Notes under the pieces: model-generated | The model's input: only the letters and a program-made list of their open reading frames with translations | Databases searched by the model: none | What the model was told of the DNA's origin: nothing | Source of the DNA: Mesorhizobium sp. LSHC420B00 | GTDB taxonomy: Bacteria > Pseudomonadota > Alphaproteobacteria > Rhizobiales > Rhizobiaceae | DNA: 64,000 nucleotides | NCBI RefSeq assembly: GCF_000503055.1 | Contig: NZ_AYVY01000001.1 | Span: 581,276 to 645,275 of the forward strand | Direction of reading: 5' to 3' | Translations under genes and position numbers: made by a program | In this document: piece after piece, positions 42,478 through 52,792 of the stretch | How the letters are laid out: each line of letters starts with the position of its first letter | Position numbering within the stretch: the first letter of the stretch is position 1

Positions 42478-43413
42478 TTACGCGCCGCCTCCCTTGGGGC
42501 GGAAGTCGAGGACTGGGATGCCGAGCTTTTTTGCCTTGTCAGCAAGATTGTCCTGAATTCCGGTCCCGGGAAAGACGATGACGCCTATCGGCAGCAACTC
42601 CAGCATTGCGTCATTGCGCTTGAACGGGGCGGCTTTGGCATGCTTTGTCCAATCAGGGGCAAAGCCGATTTGGGGTACCTTGCGATGGTCTGCCCAACAG
42701 GAGGCGATCTTTTCGCCACCCTTCGGCGATTTCCCGTGCATCAAGACCATGTCTGGATGCCGGGCGTGGACCTGGTCGAGCTTGGCCCAGATCAGCTGGT
42801 GGTCATTGAAGTCGAGCCCAGCGGTGAAGGCGATTTTCGGGCCAGGTGGCAGAAGGACTTCCTGCGAGGCGCGTTTCTTGGCGCTGAGAAAGTCGCGGCT
42901 GTCGATCAGCGCAGAGGTCAGGTTGCGGTGGTTGACCATCGATCCGCTGCGCGGTCGCCAACTTGATCCGGTGTGGCGCTCGTAGTGCTCCGCGGCCTGA
43001 TCACGCATCAGTTCGAAGGCGCATTGGCGTTCGATCAGCGTCTGCCCTTCGGCTGTCAGGTGTTCCAGCTCGACGGATTTCACTTCGCTGCCGTCTTGCT
43101 CACGCTGGCTGCGGCGTTGCGCCTGCTCGTTGTGGTCGAGTTCGCGCTCGATTCGATCTGCGGCGCGGTGAAAGATGTTGACGGTCGACCACAGAAGATC
43201 GTCGAGATCGGGCTCGAGGCGACTGTCTTGCAGTGCCACGATGAGGGCGTCGAAGATGTCAGCGATCGCGCCGGCGACGCAGTGCCCCTCTGGAAGCGGT
43301 CGAGGATCAGGCTCATCTGCGAAGGGTCGGTAGCCATAGAGCTGGAGTTCGGTGAGGACTTGGTCGATGGGTGAAGACGAGTGCTGTGGTTCGTAGTCGT
43401 CATGCTCGCTCAT
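42478..43413 (-). CDS. DUF2493 (SLOG-like) protein
   Basis: A 311-residue protein. The first 190 residues are charged and partly coiled (ELDHNEQAQRRSQREQDGSE). The C-terminal DUF2493 domain (residues about 190-310) is a Rossmann-like SLOG fold: KIAFTAGLDFNDHQLIWAKL, then MVLMHGKSPKGGEKIASCWA and VIVFPGTGIQDNLADKAKKL. Such domains bind nucleotides or DNA ends. In ICEs of this group it regularly stands next to the Toprim gene, here 312 bases upstream. Confidence 0.82.
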   Translation of the reverse strand: MSEHDDYEPQHSSSPIDQVLTELQLYGYRPFADEPDPRPLPEGHCVAGAIADIFDALIVALQDSRLEPDLDDLLWSTVNIFHRAADRIERELDHNEQAQRRSQREQDGSEVKSVELEHLTAEGQTLIERQCAFELMRDQAAEHYERHTGSSWRPRSGSMVNHRNLTSALIDSRDFLSAKKRASQEVLLPPGPKIAFTAGLDFNDHQLIWAKLDQVHARHPDMVLMHGKSPKGGEKIASCWADHRKVPQIGFAPDWTKHAKAAPFKRNDAMLELLPIGVIVFPGTGIQDNLADKAKKLGIPVLDFRPKGGGA

Positions 43414-43725
43414 TAGATGCTCCGCCGGTTGGACCGCGACCTCGCGGCCTTCATGGCGACGGAAGCCGGCGGACGGGACGGACCTGCACCCGCAGCGAAG
43501 CGAAGGGCCGGAGTGTCAGCGGAGGAGGGGGAAGGCCGGCTATTTTGCTTCGCGATGGAAAGCGCTCCCTTGGGAGCGCGCCGGAAAATAGTCGGCCGAA
43601 GACATTGCGGGTCCGGGTCGTTTGCTGGCCGATCGCCCTCTCGAAGGCCCGCAGGCGCGGTTCTCTCCGACTTCGGGGGGCATTCGAGCGATGCAAGCGA
43701 CAGCGGACAGGTTGTTCGTTTCGAA
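43414..43725. other. Intergenic stretch with perfect palindrome
   Basis: The 312 bases between the DUF2493 and Toprim genes hold no recognisable gene. GCGCTCCC and GGGAGCGC (43562-43579) form a perfect 8-bp stem around TT. It may be a terminator for the Toprim transcript or a protein site; no T tract follows. Confidence 0.45.
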
Positions 43726-44772
43726 TTATCCCGCCACTGCCATGAAACGGGCGATGTCCTGCGGGGCGAGCTGGACACGCGCGCGTGCTCGAAGATCATC
43801 CACGCCAAGCGTACAGAGATCTTCGTTGAAGTCTCCAAGTGCCGGCGAGAGCACGATCGCCTCAATCCCGGCAGCATTCGCTCTTTTGATCAAGGTGTCA
43901 CGCGCGCTGTCGCCGGCTGGATCGGCATCGCGCACGATGTAGAGCCGTCTCAGCGTGAGGGGGAACAGCATGGCAGCGAGATGGGCTGCCGAGAGTGCCG
44001 CTGCCATAGCCATATCGGGCAGGATGCACCGAAGCGACAAGACGGTCTCGATGCCTTCGCCGCCCGCCATGACGTCGCCCGGCAGGCCAAAGCGAACCGC
44101 GTGACCGAGAAGATCGCCCATCGCGCGCTTCGGCGTACCGACCGGTGCCTTGCCCCTGCCGGAAGGATCAAGCCAGGTGCGATGTGCGCCAGTCAAATGG
44201 CCGTCGAGATCGGTGACGGAAGCGATCATCGCCGGCCAGGTCTCAGTCGGCGCATGTTCGTGGGGCCGGTAGTAGCAGCGCGGGTGAAAACGCAGGCTTT
44301 CGGTCCCGTGCAAAGCGGCAATGCTGCGGTTGCGCAGATACGCCTCTACGACCGTACCCGCAATCGGCTGCGACATCGCAAACAGCCGACGCGCTGCTTC
44401 CGATGATCCGGATGGCGTGTCTACCGATTTCGGCCGGGGAGAAATCTGCTCTGGTTCGGGATGCGGCAAGCCGAGAAACGTCATTGCTTCATTCGCAACG
44501 TCCTTGAAGTTGCTGAAGCCGCGGCTTTCGCGAATGACGTCTAGAAGGTCGCCATGCTCGCCAGTCGCCGCATCGGCCCACTTGCCGGCGGCTCCTTTTC
44601 CGTTCGCTGACCCGACGAGCCGCACGAACATTGAGCGGCCCGGCGTGTTTTGCACATCGCCGACAAGCCAGTAGCGGCCCTCGCGATGCCCGTTCGAAAG
44701 ATAGTAGCGACAAACCGCCTCAGCGTGCCGGCCGAGGCGGTGCGCCAGTTCTGACGCATCGTGGCGGGCCAT
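43726..44772 (-). CDS. Toprim-domain (DUF7146-like) primase-type protein
   Basis: A 348-residue protein. The N-terminal part (KGAAGKWADAATGEHGDLLD; SNFKDVANEAMTFLGLPHPE) resembles the zinc-less primase region of plasmid and ICE Toprim proteins. The Toprim core has GGEGIETVLSLR with the catalytic glutamate and LYIVRDADPAGDSAR with the Asp-x-Asp pair. It may prime or process transferred single strands in the recipient. The start codon overlaps the stop of the strawberry-notch gene, so the two are coupled. Confidence 0.83.
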   Translation of the reverse strand: MARHDASELAHRLGRHAEAVCRYYLSNGHREGRYWLVGDVQNTPGRSMFVRLVGSANGKGAAGKWADAATGEHGDLLDVIRESRGFSNFKDVANEAMTFLGLPHPEPEQISPRPKSVDTPSGSSEAARRLFAMSQPIAGTVVEAYLRNRSIAALHGTESLRFHPRCYYRPHEHAPTETWPAMIASVTDLDGHLTGAHRTWLDPSGRGKAPVGTPKRAMGDLLGHAVRFGLPGDVMAGGEGIETVLSLRCILPDMAMAAALSAAHLAAMLFPLTLRRLYIVRDADPAGDSARDTLIKRANAAGIEAIVLSPALGDFNEDLCTLGVDDLRARARVQLAPQDIARFMAVAG

Positions 44773-47700
44773 CACGCATCCTCCCGCGTGTCGATGCGCT
44801 GGACTGGATAACCCTTCAGCAACTTGCCCAGAATTGCGGGTCCAGATGCGTCGGCGGGCACGAACATGCGCAGCTTCCAGGAGATGATCTCTCGGAAGAG
44901 GCCGTAAGCCGAAAGACGGTCACGCATTGTGTCGTTGAAGCCCGTCAGCTCGATTCGGCTGACGCCCATGAGGCGGCTGCGCCGAAGCTGCAGACCATCG
45001 ACGAGGTCGAGGATCGTTCGACCGCCCAGAAGCGCAACGAAAGCATCACTGGCTGTGATCGAAGGCGAGCTTGTTGCCAGTGCGCCCGCGATCCATGCTG
45101 GCGGGACCTGACGACCGATGATGCGCTCGCCATCGTCAGTCTGGAGCCGGTACACACGTGAGAATTCCCTGGGCAGACGCTTCCAGATCGGCAGCAGCAT
45201 GCCGGCAACGACATGGATAGTGCTGTCCGTGAATTCGGGCACGTCAGCCGTCTCGGCACTCCAGGCGTCAGCGAATGCAGCCTGCTCAGCCTCAACCCAG
45301 TGGCTCTCCGCCATCATCTTCAATGAGGCCTGATGGTGCTCCATCGGCCGGATCAGCCGGACTCGCCATTCGATCTCGCCGTTGTCGAGCATCAGCGCTG
45401 GCGCTGGCACCTGTACGGCGGCGCGGCCGGATCGGTTGTTGACCAGGAGCTTCGCGCGGGGATCGTGAAGCTGAGCAAGGGCATCGGCAAGTGAAACGGG
45501 TCGGTTGCGCTTGCGCTGGGCGATGGTCAGCAGTCGCGTTTCCGCACCGGTGGCGGCATGGACATGGATGACGCGTCGCTCGGTGACGACGAAGCTCTCC
45601 GCACGCAGTGTTTCCAAGCCGATGTCGTAGGCACCGGAGGCGATGGCGCCCTCGATTTTCGCATTCAGCAATTGCTCGAAGGCCGTAAACAGGGCGGTTT
45701 GAAGCGGGATGGTAAGCGCCAGCAGCCGATTGAGGAAGGTCGTGATCGGCGGCAGCTCGTCCTTGATGCCGGTGGAATCCGTCAGTGTTAGGCCGGTCGC
45801 TTCCTCGAACATCTGGAGTGAGCAGCCGTCCACCTTGCCGCGAACCAGCAGCAGGTAAAGCTGCCGCAGCGCGTCCCGGGCATAGTGCGACTCCAGATTG
45901 TCCTCAGGGCGAAATAGGCCCTGGCCGCCGGTCTGGCGCTGGCCGCGCGTAATGGCGCCCAATGTGTCGAGGCGCCGGGCTATCGTCGAGAGAAAGCGCT
46001 TCTCAGCCTTCACATCGGTCGCAACCGGCCGGAACAGCGGCGGCTGCGCCTGGTTCGTGCGGTTGGTGCGCCCCAAGCCCTGGATGGCGGCATCGGCCCT
46101 CCAGCCCGGCTCGAGCAGATAGTGAACTCGAAGGCGGCGGTTCTTCGCAGTGAGATCAGCGTGATAGCTGCGGCCAGTGCCACCGGCGTCGGAAAACACC
46201 AATATGCGCTTGCAGTCATCCATGAATGCCTGTGCCTCGGCGAGATTGGCCGATCCGGCGCGGTTTTCGACGACAAGGCGATCGATGCCTCGAGTGCTGG
46301 TCTTGCGCACGATGCGGCGCGACCGGCCTGTCACTTCCGCTACGAGGTCGGTGCCGAAGCGCTGTACGATCTGATCGAGTGCCCCCGGGACGGGGGCGAG
46401 TGAAGCGAGTTGCTCGATGAGGTGATCGCGGCGGGCGACCGCTTCGCGGCTCTCGACGGGCTGGCCGTCACGATAGACCGGACGTGACGACAAATTGCCT
46501 TCGCTGTCGGTGAACGGCTCGTAGAGTTGCACGGGGAAGGAATGCTGCAGATACGAGAGGACATATTCGCGCGGCGTGATGTCGACGCGAACGTCGTTCC
46601 ATTCCTCGGTTGGAATTTCCGCGAGGCGCCGTTCCATCAGCGCCTCGCCGGTCGAGACGATCTGGATGACGGCGGCATGGCCTTGATGGAGATCGCGCTC
46701 GATCGAGCGTATCAGGGTCGGCGTCTTCATGCCGGTGAGCAAATGGCCGAAAAAGCGCTGTTTCGTGCTCTCGAAAGCCGAACGTGCAGCCGACTTTGCC
46801 TGACGGTTCAGTGTCCCGGTCTCGCCTGTGACGTTGGCGGCCCGCATCGCGGCGTCGAGATTGTTATGAATGACGCTAAACGCTCCGGCATAGGCGTCGT
46901 AGATGCGGGTCTGCTCGGAGGTAAGCTGGTGCTCGACCAGCTCGTATTCGACACCATCGTACGAGAGCGATCGGGCCGTATAGAGACCGATTGCGCGGAG
47001 GTCTCGGGCCAGCACTTCCATGGCGGCAACGCCGCCAGCCTCGATCGTCTCGACAAATTCGGCCCTGGTCGCAAAGGGCAAATCGTCGCCACCCCACAGG
47101 CCCAAACGCTGCGCGTAGGCGAGGTTGTGGACGGTGGTTGCTCCCGTCGCCGAGACATAGACGACGCGGGCGTTCGGCAGGGCGTTTTGGAGGCGGAGCC
47201 CGGCGCGTCCCTGCTGTGAGGCGGCGACGTCGCCGCGTTCTCCCTTCCCGCCTGCCGCGTTCTGCATAGCGTGGCTCTCGTCGAAAATGATCACTCCGTC
47301 GAAGTCGGTGCCCAACCATTCGACGATCTGCCGCACGCGCGAGATCTTCTCACCGCGTTCGTCGGAGCGCAGCGTGGCGTAGGTGGTGAATAGGACCCCT
47401 TGATCGAGGCGGATGGCCTTGCCCCGCGGGAACCGCAACAGCGGCGTGACCAGCAGGCGCTCCATGCCGAGAGCAGACCAGTCGCGCTGGGCGTCTTCGA
47501 TCAGCTTGTCGGATTTGGAGATCCACATCGCCTTGCGGCGGCCCTGCATCCAACTGTCCAGGATGATGCCTGCTGACTGGCGGCCCTTGCCGGCGCCCGT
47601 CCCGTCGCCGAGCATGAAGCCCCGGCGGAATCGCACGGCGTGCGCGGCATCGTCGCGCGCGGCAGAGACAAGGTCGAAGGTGTCGTCCACCGTCCAGGAA

Positions 47701-49130
47701 CCGGTGAGGAACTCCGAATGGGCCTCGCCGGCATAGATGACTGTTTCTAGCTGCGCGTCGGACAAGAGGCCGTCGCTGACAACCTTGGCAGGAAGAATCG
47801 GCCGGTAGCTCGGCTTCGGCGGGGCAACGGATGCCATTGCCGCCGATTGGACCAGCTTGGTCGGATGCGGATGGGCGCCCGGAATGCGGATCGCCTGCAA
47901 CCCGTACTCCTCATAGATGCCATCGGTGATGCGCCTACTTTCGGCAGGCGTCCAGTCCAATGTCTCGTAAGCAAGCGCGGTGCCTTCCGGCTCGGCAAGG
48001 CTGCGCACCGGAGTGGGACCGGCGGATCTGGCGAGATAGCCGCGCACGCCGCGCGCGGTGGGCCCCGTCGCCTTGACGGCGGGCACGAAAGCCGAAGCGC
48101 TGACCGGCAGTCGCGCGGGAACATGCTTGTCAATCCAGGCGATCAGTGTGGCGACATCGGGCGCCATGCCGGCCGATGCTGGAAGGGTGCCTCGTTTGTC
48201 GGCCGGCAGTTTGTCGATGACGGTCAGCCGGGTCTCGACGGTGGTGCCATGCCTGGCGTAGACGGCGCCGTCGATCGCGGCGGTGAACACGACGCGACCG
48301 CGCTCCTGGAGCCTGACGAAGGACTCGCGCCAGATGGGCAGCTCTGGGGAAAAATTTGCGCCAGTGATTGCGACAAGCCGCCCGCCCTCGGCGAGCCGGG
48401 CCAGCGCAGAGGCGACGTGACGATAGGCAGCGTCGGACACGCGGCCGCTGACGTTAGCAAGCACCGAGAACGGCGGGTTCATCAGCACGACGCTTGGTGC
48501 AATGCCGGGATCGAGACAATCATCGATCTGCGCTGCGTTGAAGCGAGTGACGGGGATGGCCGGAAAGAGCAATGAGAGAAGCCCGGCGCGGGCCTCGGCC
48601 AGTTCGTTGAGCAGCAACGTGCTGCCGCTGATCTCGGCCAGAATAGCAAGTAACCCGGTGCCGGCGGAGGGCTCAAGCACGCGGTCGGCAGGGGTGATTG
48701 CCGCGGCAGTAACGGCCGCCAGACCGAGCGGAATGGGGGTGCTGAACTGCTGAAGCGCTTCGGTCTCTTCGGAGCGGCGCGTGTGAGTTGGGAACAGGCC
48801 GGCGATCTTGCCCAGCATCGGAAGTGCGGCGGCCGCAGAACCGGCTTTGCGGAAAAGCGACTTTCCGTATTTGCGCAGGAACAGCACCGTCGCGACTTCG
48901 CAAGCGTCATAGGCTGATTTCCAGTCCCATGCGCCGGACGCATCGGAGGCACCGAAGGCAGCTTCCATGGCCGAGCGAAGGCTCGAGACGTCGACGCGCT
49001 GACCGCGTTCGAGATGGGGCAGAAGAAACTGCGCCGCGCTGTGGATGGCGGCAGCTGGTTCGACAGCCGGGGATGAGACAAGCGGAAGCGGCACTGCCGG
49101 AGCGGCAGTCTTCGAAGAAACATTAAACAT
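44772..49130 (-). CDS. Strawberry-notch family helicase with N-terminal methyltransferase fold
   Basis: A 1452-residue protein. Residues about 150-330 form a class I methyltransferase-like fold: RVLEPSAGTGLLAILAEISG is motif I and VVLMNPPFS is motif IV. The helicase core has GDGTGAGKGRQSAG as Walker A near residue 505 and VIIFDESHAMQNA as Walker B near residue 610. The strawberry-notch C-terminal half has FSDAGGTGRSYHADL and IQGLGRTNRTNQAQPP. It may remodel or protect incoming DNA. The start at 49130 (MFNVSSK) removes 20 unlikely residues. It is the largest gene of the element, coupled to the Toprim gene. Confidence 0.87.
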   Translation of the reverse strand: MFNVSSKTAAPAVPLPLVSSPAVEPAAAIHSAAQFLLPHLERGQRVDVSSLRSAMEAAFGASDASGAWDWKSAYDACEVATVLFLRKYGKSLFRKAGSAAAALPMLGKIAGLFPTHTRRSEETEALQQFSTPIPLGLAAVTAAAITPADRVLEPSAGTGLLAILAEISGSTLLLNELAEARAGLLSLLFPAIPVTRFNAAQIDDCLDPGIAPSVVLMNPPFSVLANVSGRVSDAAYRHVASALARLAEGGRLVAITGANFSPELPIWRESFVRLQERGRVVFTAAIDGAVYARHGTTVETRLTVIDKLPADKRGTLPASAGMAPDVATLIAWIDKHVPARLPVSASAFVPAVKATGPTARGVRGYLARSAGPTPVRSLAEPEGTALAYETLDWTPAESRRITDGIYEEYGLQAIRIPGAHPHPTKLVQSAAMASVAPPKPSYRPILPAKVVSDGLLSDAQLETVIYAGEAHSEFLTGSWTVDDTFDLVSAARDDAAHAVRFRRGFMLGDGTGAGKGRQSAGIILDSWMQGRRKAMWISKSDKLIEDAQRDWSALGMERLLVTPLLRFPRGKAIRLDQGVLFTTYATLRSDERGEKISRVRQIVEWLGTDFDGVIIFDESHAMQNAAGGKGERGDVAASQQGRAGLRLQNALPNARVVYVSATGATTVHNLAYAQRLGLWGGDDLPFATRAEFVETIEAGGVAAMEVLARDLRAIGLYTARSLSYDGVEYELVEHQLTSEQTRIYDAYAGAFSVIHNNLDAAMRAANVTGETGTLNRQAKSAARSAFESTKQRFFGHLLTGMKTPTLIRSIERDLHQGHAAVIQIVSTGEALMERRLAEIPTEEWNDVRVDITPREYVLSYLQHSFPVQLYEPFTDSEGNLSSRPVYRDGQPVESREAVARRDHLIEQLASLAPVPGALDQIVQRFGTDLVAEVTGRSRRIVRKTSTRGIDRLVVENRAGSANLAEAQAFMDDCKRILVFSDAGGTGRSYHADLTAKNRRLRVHYLLEPGWRADAAIQGLGRTNRTNQAQPPLFRPVATDVKAEKRFLSTIARRLDTLGAITRGQRQTGGQGLFRPEDNLESHYARDALRQLYLLLVRGKVDGCSLQMFEEATGLTLTDSTGIKDELPPITTFLNRLLALTIPLQTALFTAFEQLLNAKIEGAIASGAYDIGLETLRAESFVVTERRVIHVHAATGAETRLLTIAQRKRNRPVSLADALAQLHDPRAKLLVNNRSGRAAVQVPAPALMLDNGEIEWRVRLIRPMEHHQASLKMMAESHWVEAEQAAFADAWSAETADVPEFTDSTIHVVAGMLLPIWKRLPREFSRVYRLQTDDGERIIGRQVPPAWIAGALATSSPSITASDAFVALLGGRTILDLVDGLQLRRSRLMGVSRIELTGFNDTMRDRLSAYGLFREIISWKLRMFVPADASGPAILGKLLKGYPVQRIDTREDA

Positions 49131-49492
49131 GGAGAAAACCTCGAGGAGAGCGGAACGGGAATGAACCGGGCGGCCCTCTCTCTCGACCAATCCGGCTCAA
49201 ATCCGCCCTGGCCGGCCTCTCCCCTCTGGACTGCGGTCCTGCCGATAACGATCCTTCTTCGATCCAGGCGCTGCGCCGCTACCCGCCGTCAGCCCAACGA
49301 CGACAGCGGCAACGCGGTTGGCAGCCCGGGGCGATATCTTGGCACGCAGTGGGGACGGCGGGGCAGCAGCCGCCGAGCGAGAAGGACGCGGCTGAAGCGG
49401 CCAATTAGCTTTGCCCGTGTCTGAGAAAGTGAGCGTCCGGCAGCGGTAGGAAAGGGCGCGGAGCGGGCCGAACCCGCTCCGCGCGAGGCGAT
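49131..49492. other. Intergenic stretch between parB and the helicase gene
   Basis: About 360 bases with no recognisable gene. It should contain the helicase promoter on the minus strand. The left part is C/T-rich with pyrimidine runs on the plus strand; a strong hairpin sits at its right end next to parB. Confidence 0.4.
49456..49484 (-). terminator. Strong hairpin downstream of parB
   Basis: GCGCGGAGCGGG and CCCGCTCCGCGC form a perfect 12-bp stem with a 5-base loop, 8 bases past the parB stop. It is the best hairpin of the element. The T tract is weak (CCTTTCC on the minus strand). Confidence 0.65.
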
Positions 49493-51613
49493 CTATTCAG
49501 CGGCCATGTGCGGTTCGCTGTCTTCAATCTGCGCATCGTCGTCTGAGAGGAATTCGGGCAGCTCTTCCCCATAGCCGTCGGTGCCGGCGCCGTTATCAGC
49601 GCCAGCGCTGCCGTCGAGGTCGACCAGGCGCAGCGGCTCGGGCAGCCAGCCACTATCGGTCAGCAAGCGCTCGGCTTCCTTCGCCATATCTCCCTTTTTC
49701 AGATGCTCGATTAGCTGCGCGGCCTGTTCGCCCTTCGCCTCTCGCACCGCCTCGAGAATGCGGGACTTGGTGATGCGGCCGAGATAGTTTTCGACTGTCG
49801 GTGTCCAGCCGGCGTCAACCATATCGAGACCGACCGCGCGTGCCAGTCGATCAGCTTGCGCGATCCGCTGCCGAACGCCGTGTGCCGAGACAGCGCCGCC
49901 ATAGCGGTCGCCTTTCTCGTGGAGCGCGTTCACGCCGTAGCTGACGCAATGGGCGAGCAACGCCGCGCGGCTGGTCTCATCAAGTGAGGCGATCCAGTCC
50001 CAAAGTGCATCGTCCTCGGTCGGCAGGTCCGATTTCCAGCCCTCATGGCGTTCGGCCACCGATTTCGCCGAGGGGCTGTCCTTCAGGTCACCTGCCTGCA
50101 GAGGGAAGAAGACGTGACGGATCGAGGCCTCCAGGCACCCGTTCGTGGTGCGGTGCTGGAACGTGTCAGTGACCAGCTTGTGCAAGAGCGCTGTCATGGC
50201 GACGTGAGGGTTGCCGGCAACCGCATCGCGCAACGCCAGTGTCCGGTGTGCGGTCAACTCTGTCATCAGTCGGTCCGGCAGGGGCTTGACCGCATCGTCC
50301 TCGTCTTCCTCGCACTCGACAGCCTGGCCGCCAATGGTGACAACGGCACGGTGCACCGACGAGCTGTCGGCAGCTCCGGACCTGCCGTCCCTTTTCGATT
50401 CATTCGCGCCGTCAAATGACATCAGCGGCACGTCCTCAGGCCGGAGAAAGCCGCGGTCGACCGAGAGTGAGCCGTCAGTGTCGATGCTGACGAACGCGCC
50501 GGCGACGGCGATGTCGGCCGGATCGAATTGCCTTGGGCGCTTGTCGAAATTGGCGAGCGCGGTCTCGATTTCACCGAGTCGCTGATCGACGTCTTCGGGC
50601 AGCTCGTCAGCACCCTCATATTCGGTTTCAAGCTTGGCATGCTCGGCGTTGAGGGCATCGATGGTAGCCTGCTCCTCGGCAGAGAGATCGAGCGGATCAC
50701 TCTGCAGATGATACAGCCCACGCGTTGCGTCGTAGGGGAAGCTGATGGCGACCTCGACCCACTTCCAACCCTCGGCTGCAACTTCCTGGGCAACCGCCTT
50801 GAGCTTCTCTGTGACCAGGCGGTCCAGCAGCGCTGCATCCTGCAGCCAGCCGCCGTCATCCGACTGGAACAGGTCGTGCATGACGATACCACCCGCGGCC
50901 TCATAGGCGTCGGTCCCCACGAAGACGGCGCGCTTGTCGGAGGCGCGCACCGTCGTTTCGGTCAGCATGCGCCGGATTTGATAGGGCTCTTTCGACCAGG
51001 CATCCCTGATTGCCTCCCAGATCTGCTCCTGGCGAGCGCGGTCTTCAGAGACCGTGAAAGCCATGAGTTGCTCCAGCGTCATCCCGTCATCGGCATACAC
51101 ATCGAGCAGCACTGGGGAGACAGAAGCCAGCCTAAGCCGTTGCTTAACAACGTTGACCGGCACGAAGAAGGCTGCGGCAATCTCCTCCTCGCTCATGCCT
51201 TTTTGGCGCATGTCCTGGAAGGCGCGAAACTGATCGAGCGGGTGCAGCGGCGCTCGCTCAATGTTCTCGGCGAGCGACACCTCCTCGGCAACGATCGCGC
51301 TGTGACGGGCGCGCACGACACAGGGCACGAGGGCGGTCTTGGCGAGGCGCTTTTGCTTCACCAGCAGCTCAAGCGCGCGGAAGCGCCGGCCTCCGGCAGG
51401 CACCTCAAACATGCCAGTCTCGTTACCGTCGCTGTCGACGACGGGCAAGACGCTGAGGCTCTGGATCAAGCCGCGGCGGGCGATCGAGGCCGCAAGATCC
51501 TCGATCGAGATGCCGACCTTGACGCGCCGGACATTGGACTGGGAGAGCACCAGCTTGTTGAACGGAATGTCGCGCGAGGACGACAGGGTGATCTTCTGAA
51601 CGGCAGTAGCCAT
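49493..51613 (-). CDS. ParB/RepB/Spo0J family protein
   Basis: A 706-residue ParB-like protein, over twice the size of chromosomal ParB. The N-terminal ParB/Srx domain (residues about 15-135) has EVPAGGRRFRALELL and the Arg-patch-type SLAENIERAPLHPLDQFRAF. A KorB-like helix-turn-helix follows, EEEIAAAFFVPVNVVKQRL. The rest is a long alpha-helical and acidic region of unknown role. Large ParB proteins of this type stand between ArdC and the strawberry-notch gene in many rhizobial ICEs and may steer maintenance or expression. No parA is found in the window. Confidence 0.87.
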   Translation of the reverse strand: MATAVQKITLSSSRDIPFNKLVLSQSNVRRVKVGISIEDLAASIARRGLIQSLSVLPVVDSDGNETGMFEVPAGGRRFRALELLVKQKRLAKTALVPCVVRARHSAIVAEEVSLAENIERAPLHPLDQFRAFQDMRQKGMSEEEIAAAFFVPVNVVKQRLRLASVSPVLLDVYADDGMTLEQLMAFTVSEDRARQEQIWEAIRDAWSKEPYQIRRMLTETTVRASDKRAVFVGTDAYEAAGGIVMHDLFQSDDGGWLQDAALLDRLVTEKLKAVAQEVAAEGWKWVEVAISFPYDATRGLYHLQSDPLDLSAEEQATIDALNAEHAKLETEYEGADELPEDVDQRLGEIETALANFDKRPRQFDPADIAVAGAFVSIDTDGSLSVDRGFLRPEDVPLMSFDGANESKRDGRSGAADSSSVHRAVVTIGGQAVECEEDEDDAVKPLPDRLMTELTAHRTLALRDAVAGNPHVAMTALLHKLVTDTFQHRTTNGCLEASIRHVFFPLQAGDLKDSPSAKSVAERHEGWKSDLPTEDDALWDWIASLDETSRAALLAHCVSYGVNALHEKGDRYGGAVSAHGVRQRIAQADRLARAVGLDMVDAGWTPTVENYLGRITKSRILEAVREAKGEQAAQLIEHLKKGDMAKEAERLLTDSGWLPEPLRLVDLDGSAGADNGAGTDGYGEELPEFLSDDDAQIEDSEPHMAAE

Positions 51614-51850
51614 CGGGATGTACTCCGCGACGGGCGGCCGAGAGCCTCTCTCTCGACCTCCAAACCCGTCATGAGAATTCCGTCACTCCTCGCCCTCTGA
51701 TGTGCTCGGCAGCCACGCGACACTTGTCGCGGAGCAGCAGGTCGGTCCTGGCGCTCTGCAACGACTTCGCCGCAGCGGGGTCCGGCATCGAGGCAGACTT
51801 CGGTCATGAACGCATCCGCAGGAAGACGCCGAACTGGAAGCGGGCGGCCA

Positions 51851-52792
51851 TTACGCTGCCTCCCGCCGATCGTCGTCAGCGGCCACTTTGTCCGGCAAAA
51901 AACCCAAGAGATAATCCGCAGCCCTGCTTGCCAGAGAGGCGGCGCGAACGATCGCACGGTTATCCTCGCGCAGCACCTCCAGCCACGAGCCGATATAGTC
52001 GGCGTGACGCACGGTCGGCGTGATGCCCAGCGAGGCGCAACAGAAAGCCGCACATATCTCGGCAACCAGCTCTTCGAAGGCATACTTCTTGGTGCCGAAG
52101 GAACCAGACAAATCCCGGTTGAGGCGTGAGGCATGACCGGTGGCGTGCCCGAGTTCATGCAGGGCGGTCCGGTGCCAATTGATCGGCTCGAAGTAGGCTT
52201 GGGGTGGCGGGACCCGCACATAATCGTGGGCCGGAGCGTAGAAGGCGCGGCTGCCACCAACCCGGAAATCGATCCCCGTCTGCTTGATCAGCCTCTCGAC
52301 CTTCGGCTCGATCAGGCCGGGTAGGGGCGGGTGCGTGGCCATCGCAACATCGTCGGGCAGCCCGTCGCACTGCGCGGCGTTGAACACCGTGAAGCGTTTG
52401 AGGAATGGGATCGATCGGGCTTGCTCGCCGGTTTCGCGGGTACGCTTTTTCTCGTCGTCGGGCACGAACCGATGGGCGTAGACGACTGTCGTTCCATGCT
52501 CACCCTTGCGGACGCTACCGCCAAGCGCGAGCGCCTGGCGGAAGGTCAGCCAGCTCTGTCCTGAAAAGCCCTGCTCGATCACCGAACCCCAGAGGATCAG
52601 GACATTGATTCCAGAGTATTGCCGGTCGGTGGCGGCGTTCTTCGGCATGGCGAGCGGCGCCTTCGCAGCTGCCATTCCCCATGGCTGAACCCAGGGCAGC
52701 CGACCGGCCTCCAGCTCGCCGATGATCTTGCTGGTGATGTCCTCATATACGCTGGCCCGCGTCGGGGCAGCTTGGTGCCGATGCTTGGTCAT
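51851..52792 (-). CDS. ArdC-type antirestriction protein (zincin)
   Basis: A 313-residue protein. The N-terminal ArdC/DUF1738 single-strand-binding domain begins SVYEDITSKIIGELEAGRLPW and has QYSGINVLILW. The C-terminal zincin-like domain has HELGHATGHASRLNRD with the HExxH zinc motif. It shields the entering strand from host restriction. It lies 237 bases upstream of parB on the same strand; that gap has only regulatory-type sequence. Confidence 0.87.
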   Translation of the reverse strand: MTKHRHQAAPTRASVYEDITSKIIGELEAGRLPWVQPWGMAAAKAPLAMPKNAATDRQYSGINVLILWGSVIEQGFSGQSWLTFRQALALGGSVRKGEHGTTVVYAHRFVPDDEKKRTRETGEQARSIPFLKRFTVFNAAQCDGLPDDVAMATHPPLPGLIEPKVERLIKQTGIDFRVGGSRAFYAPAHDYVRVPPPQAYFEPINWHRTALHELGHATGHASRLNRDLSGSFGTKKYAFEELVAEICAAFCCASLGITPTVRHADYIGSWLEVLREDNRAIVRAASLASRAADYLLGFLPDKVAADDDRREAA

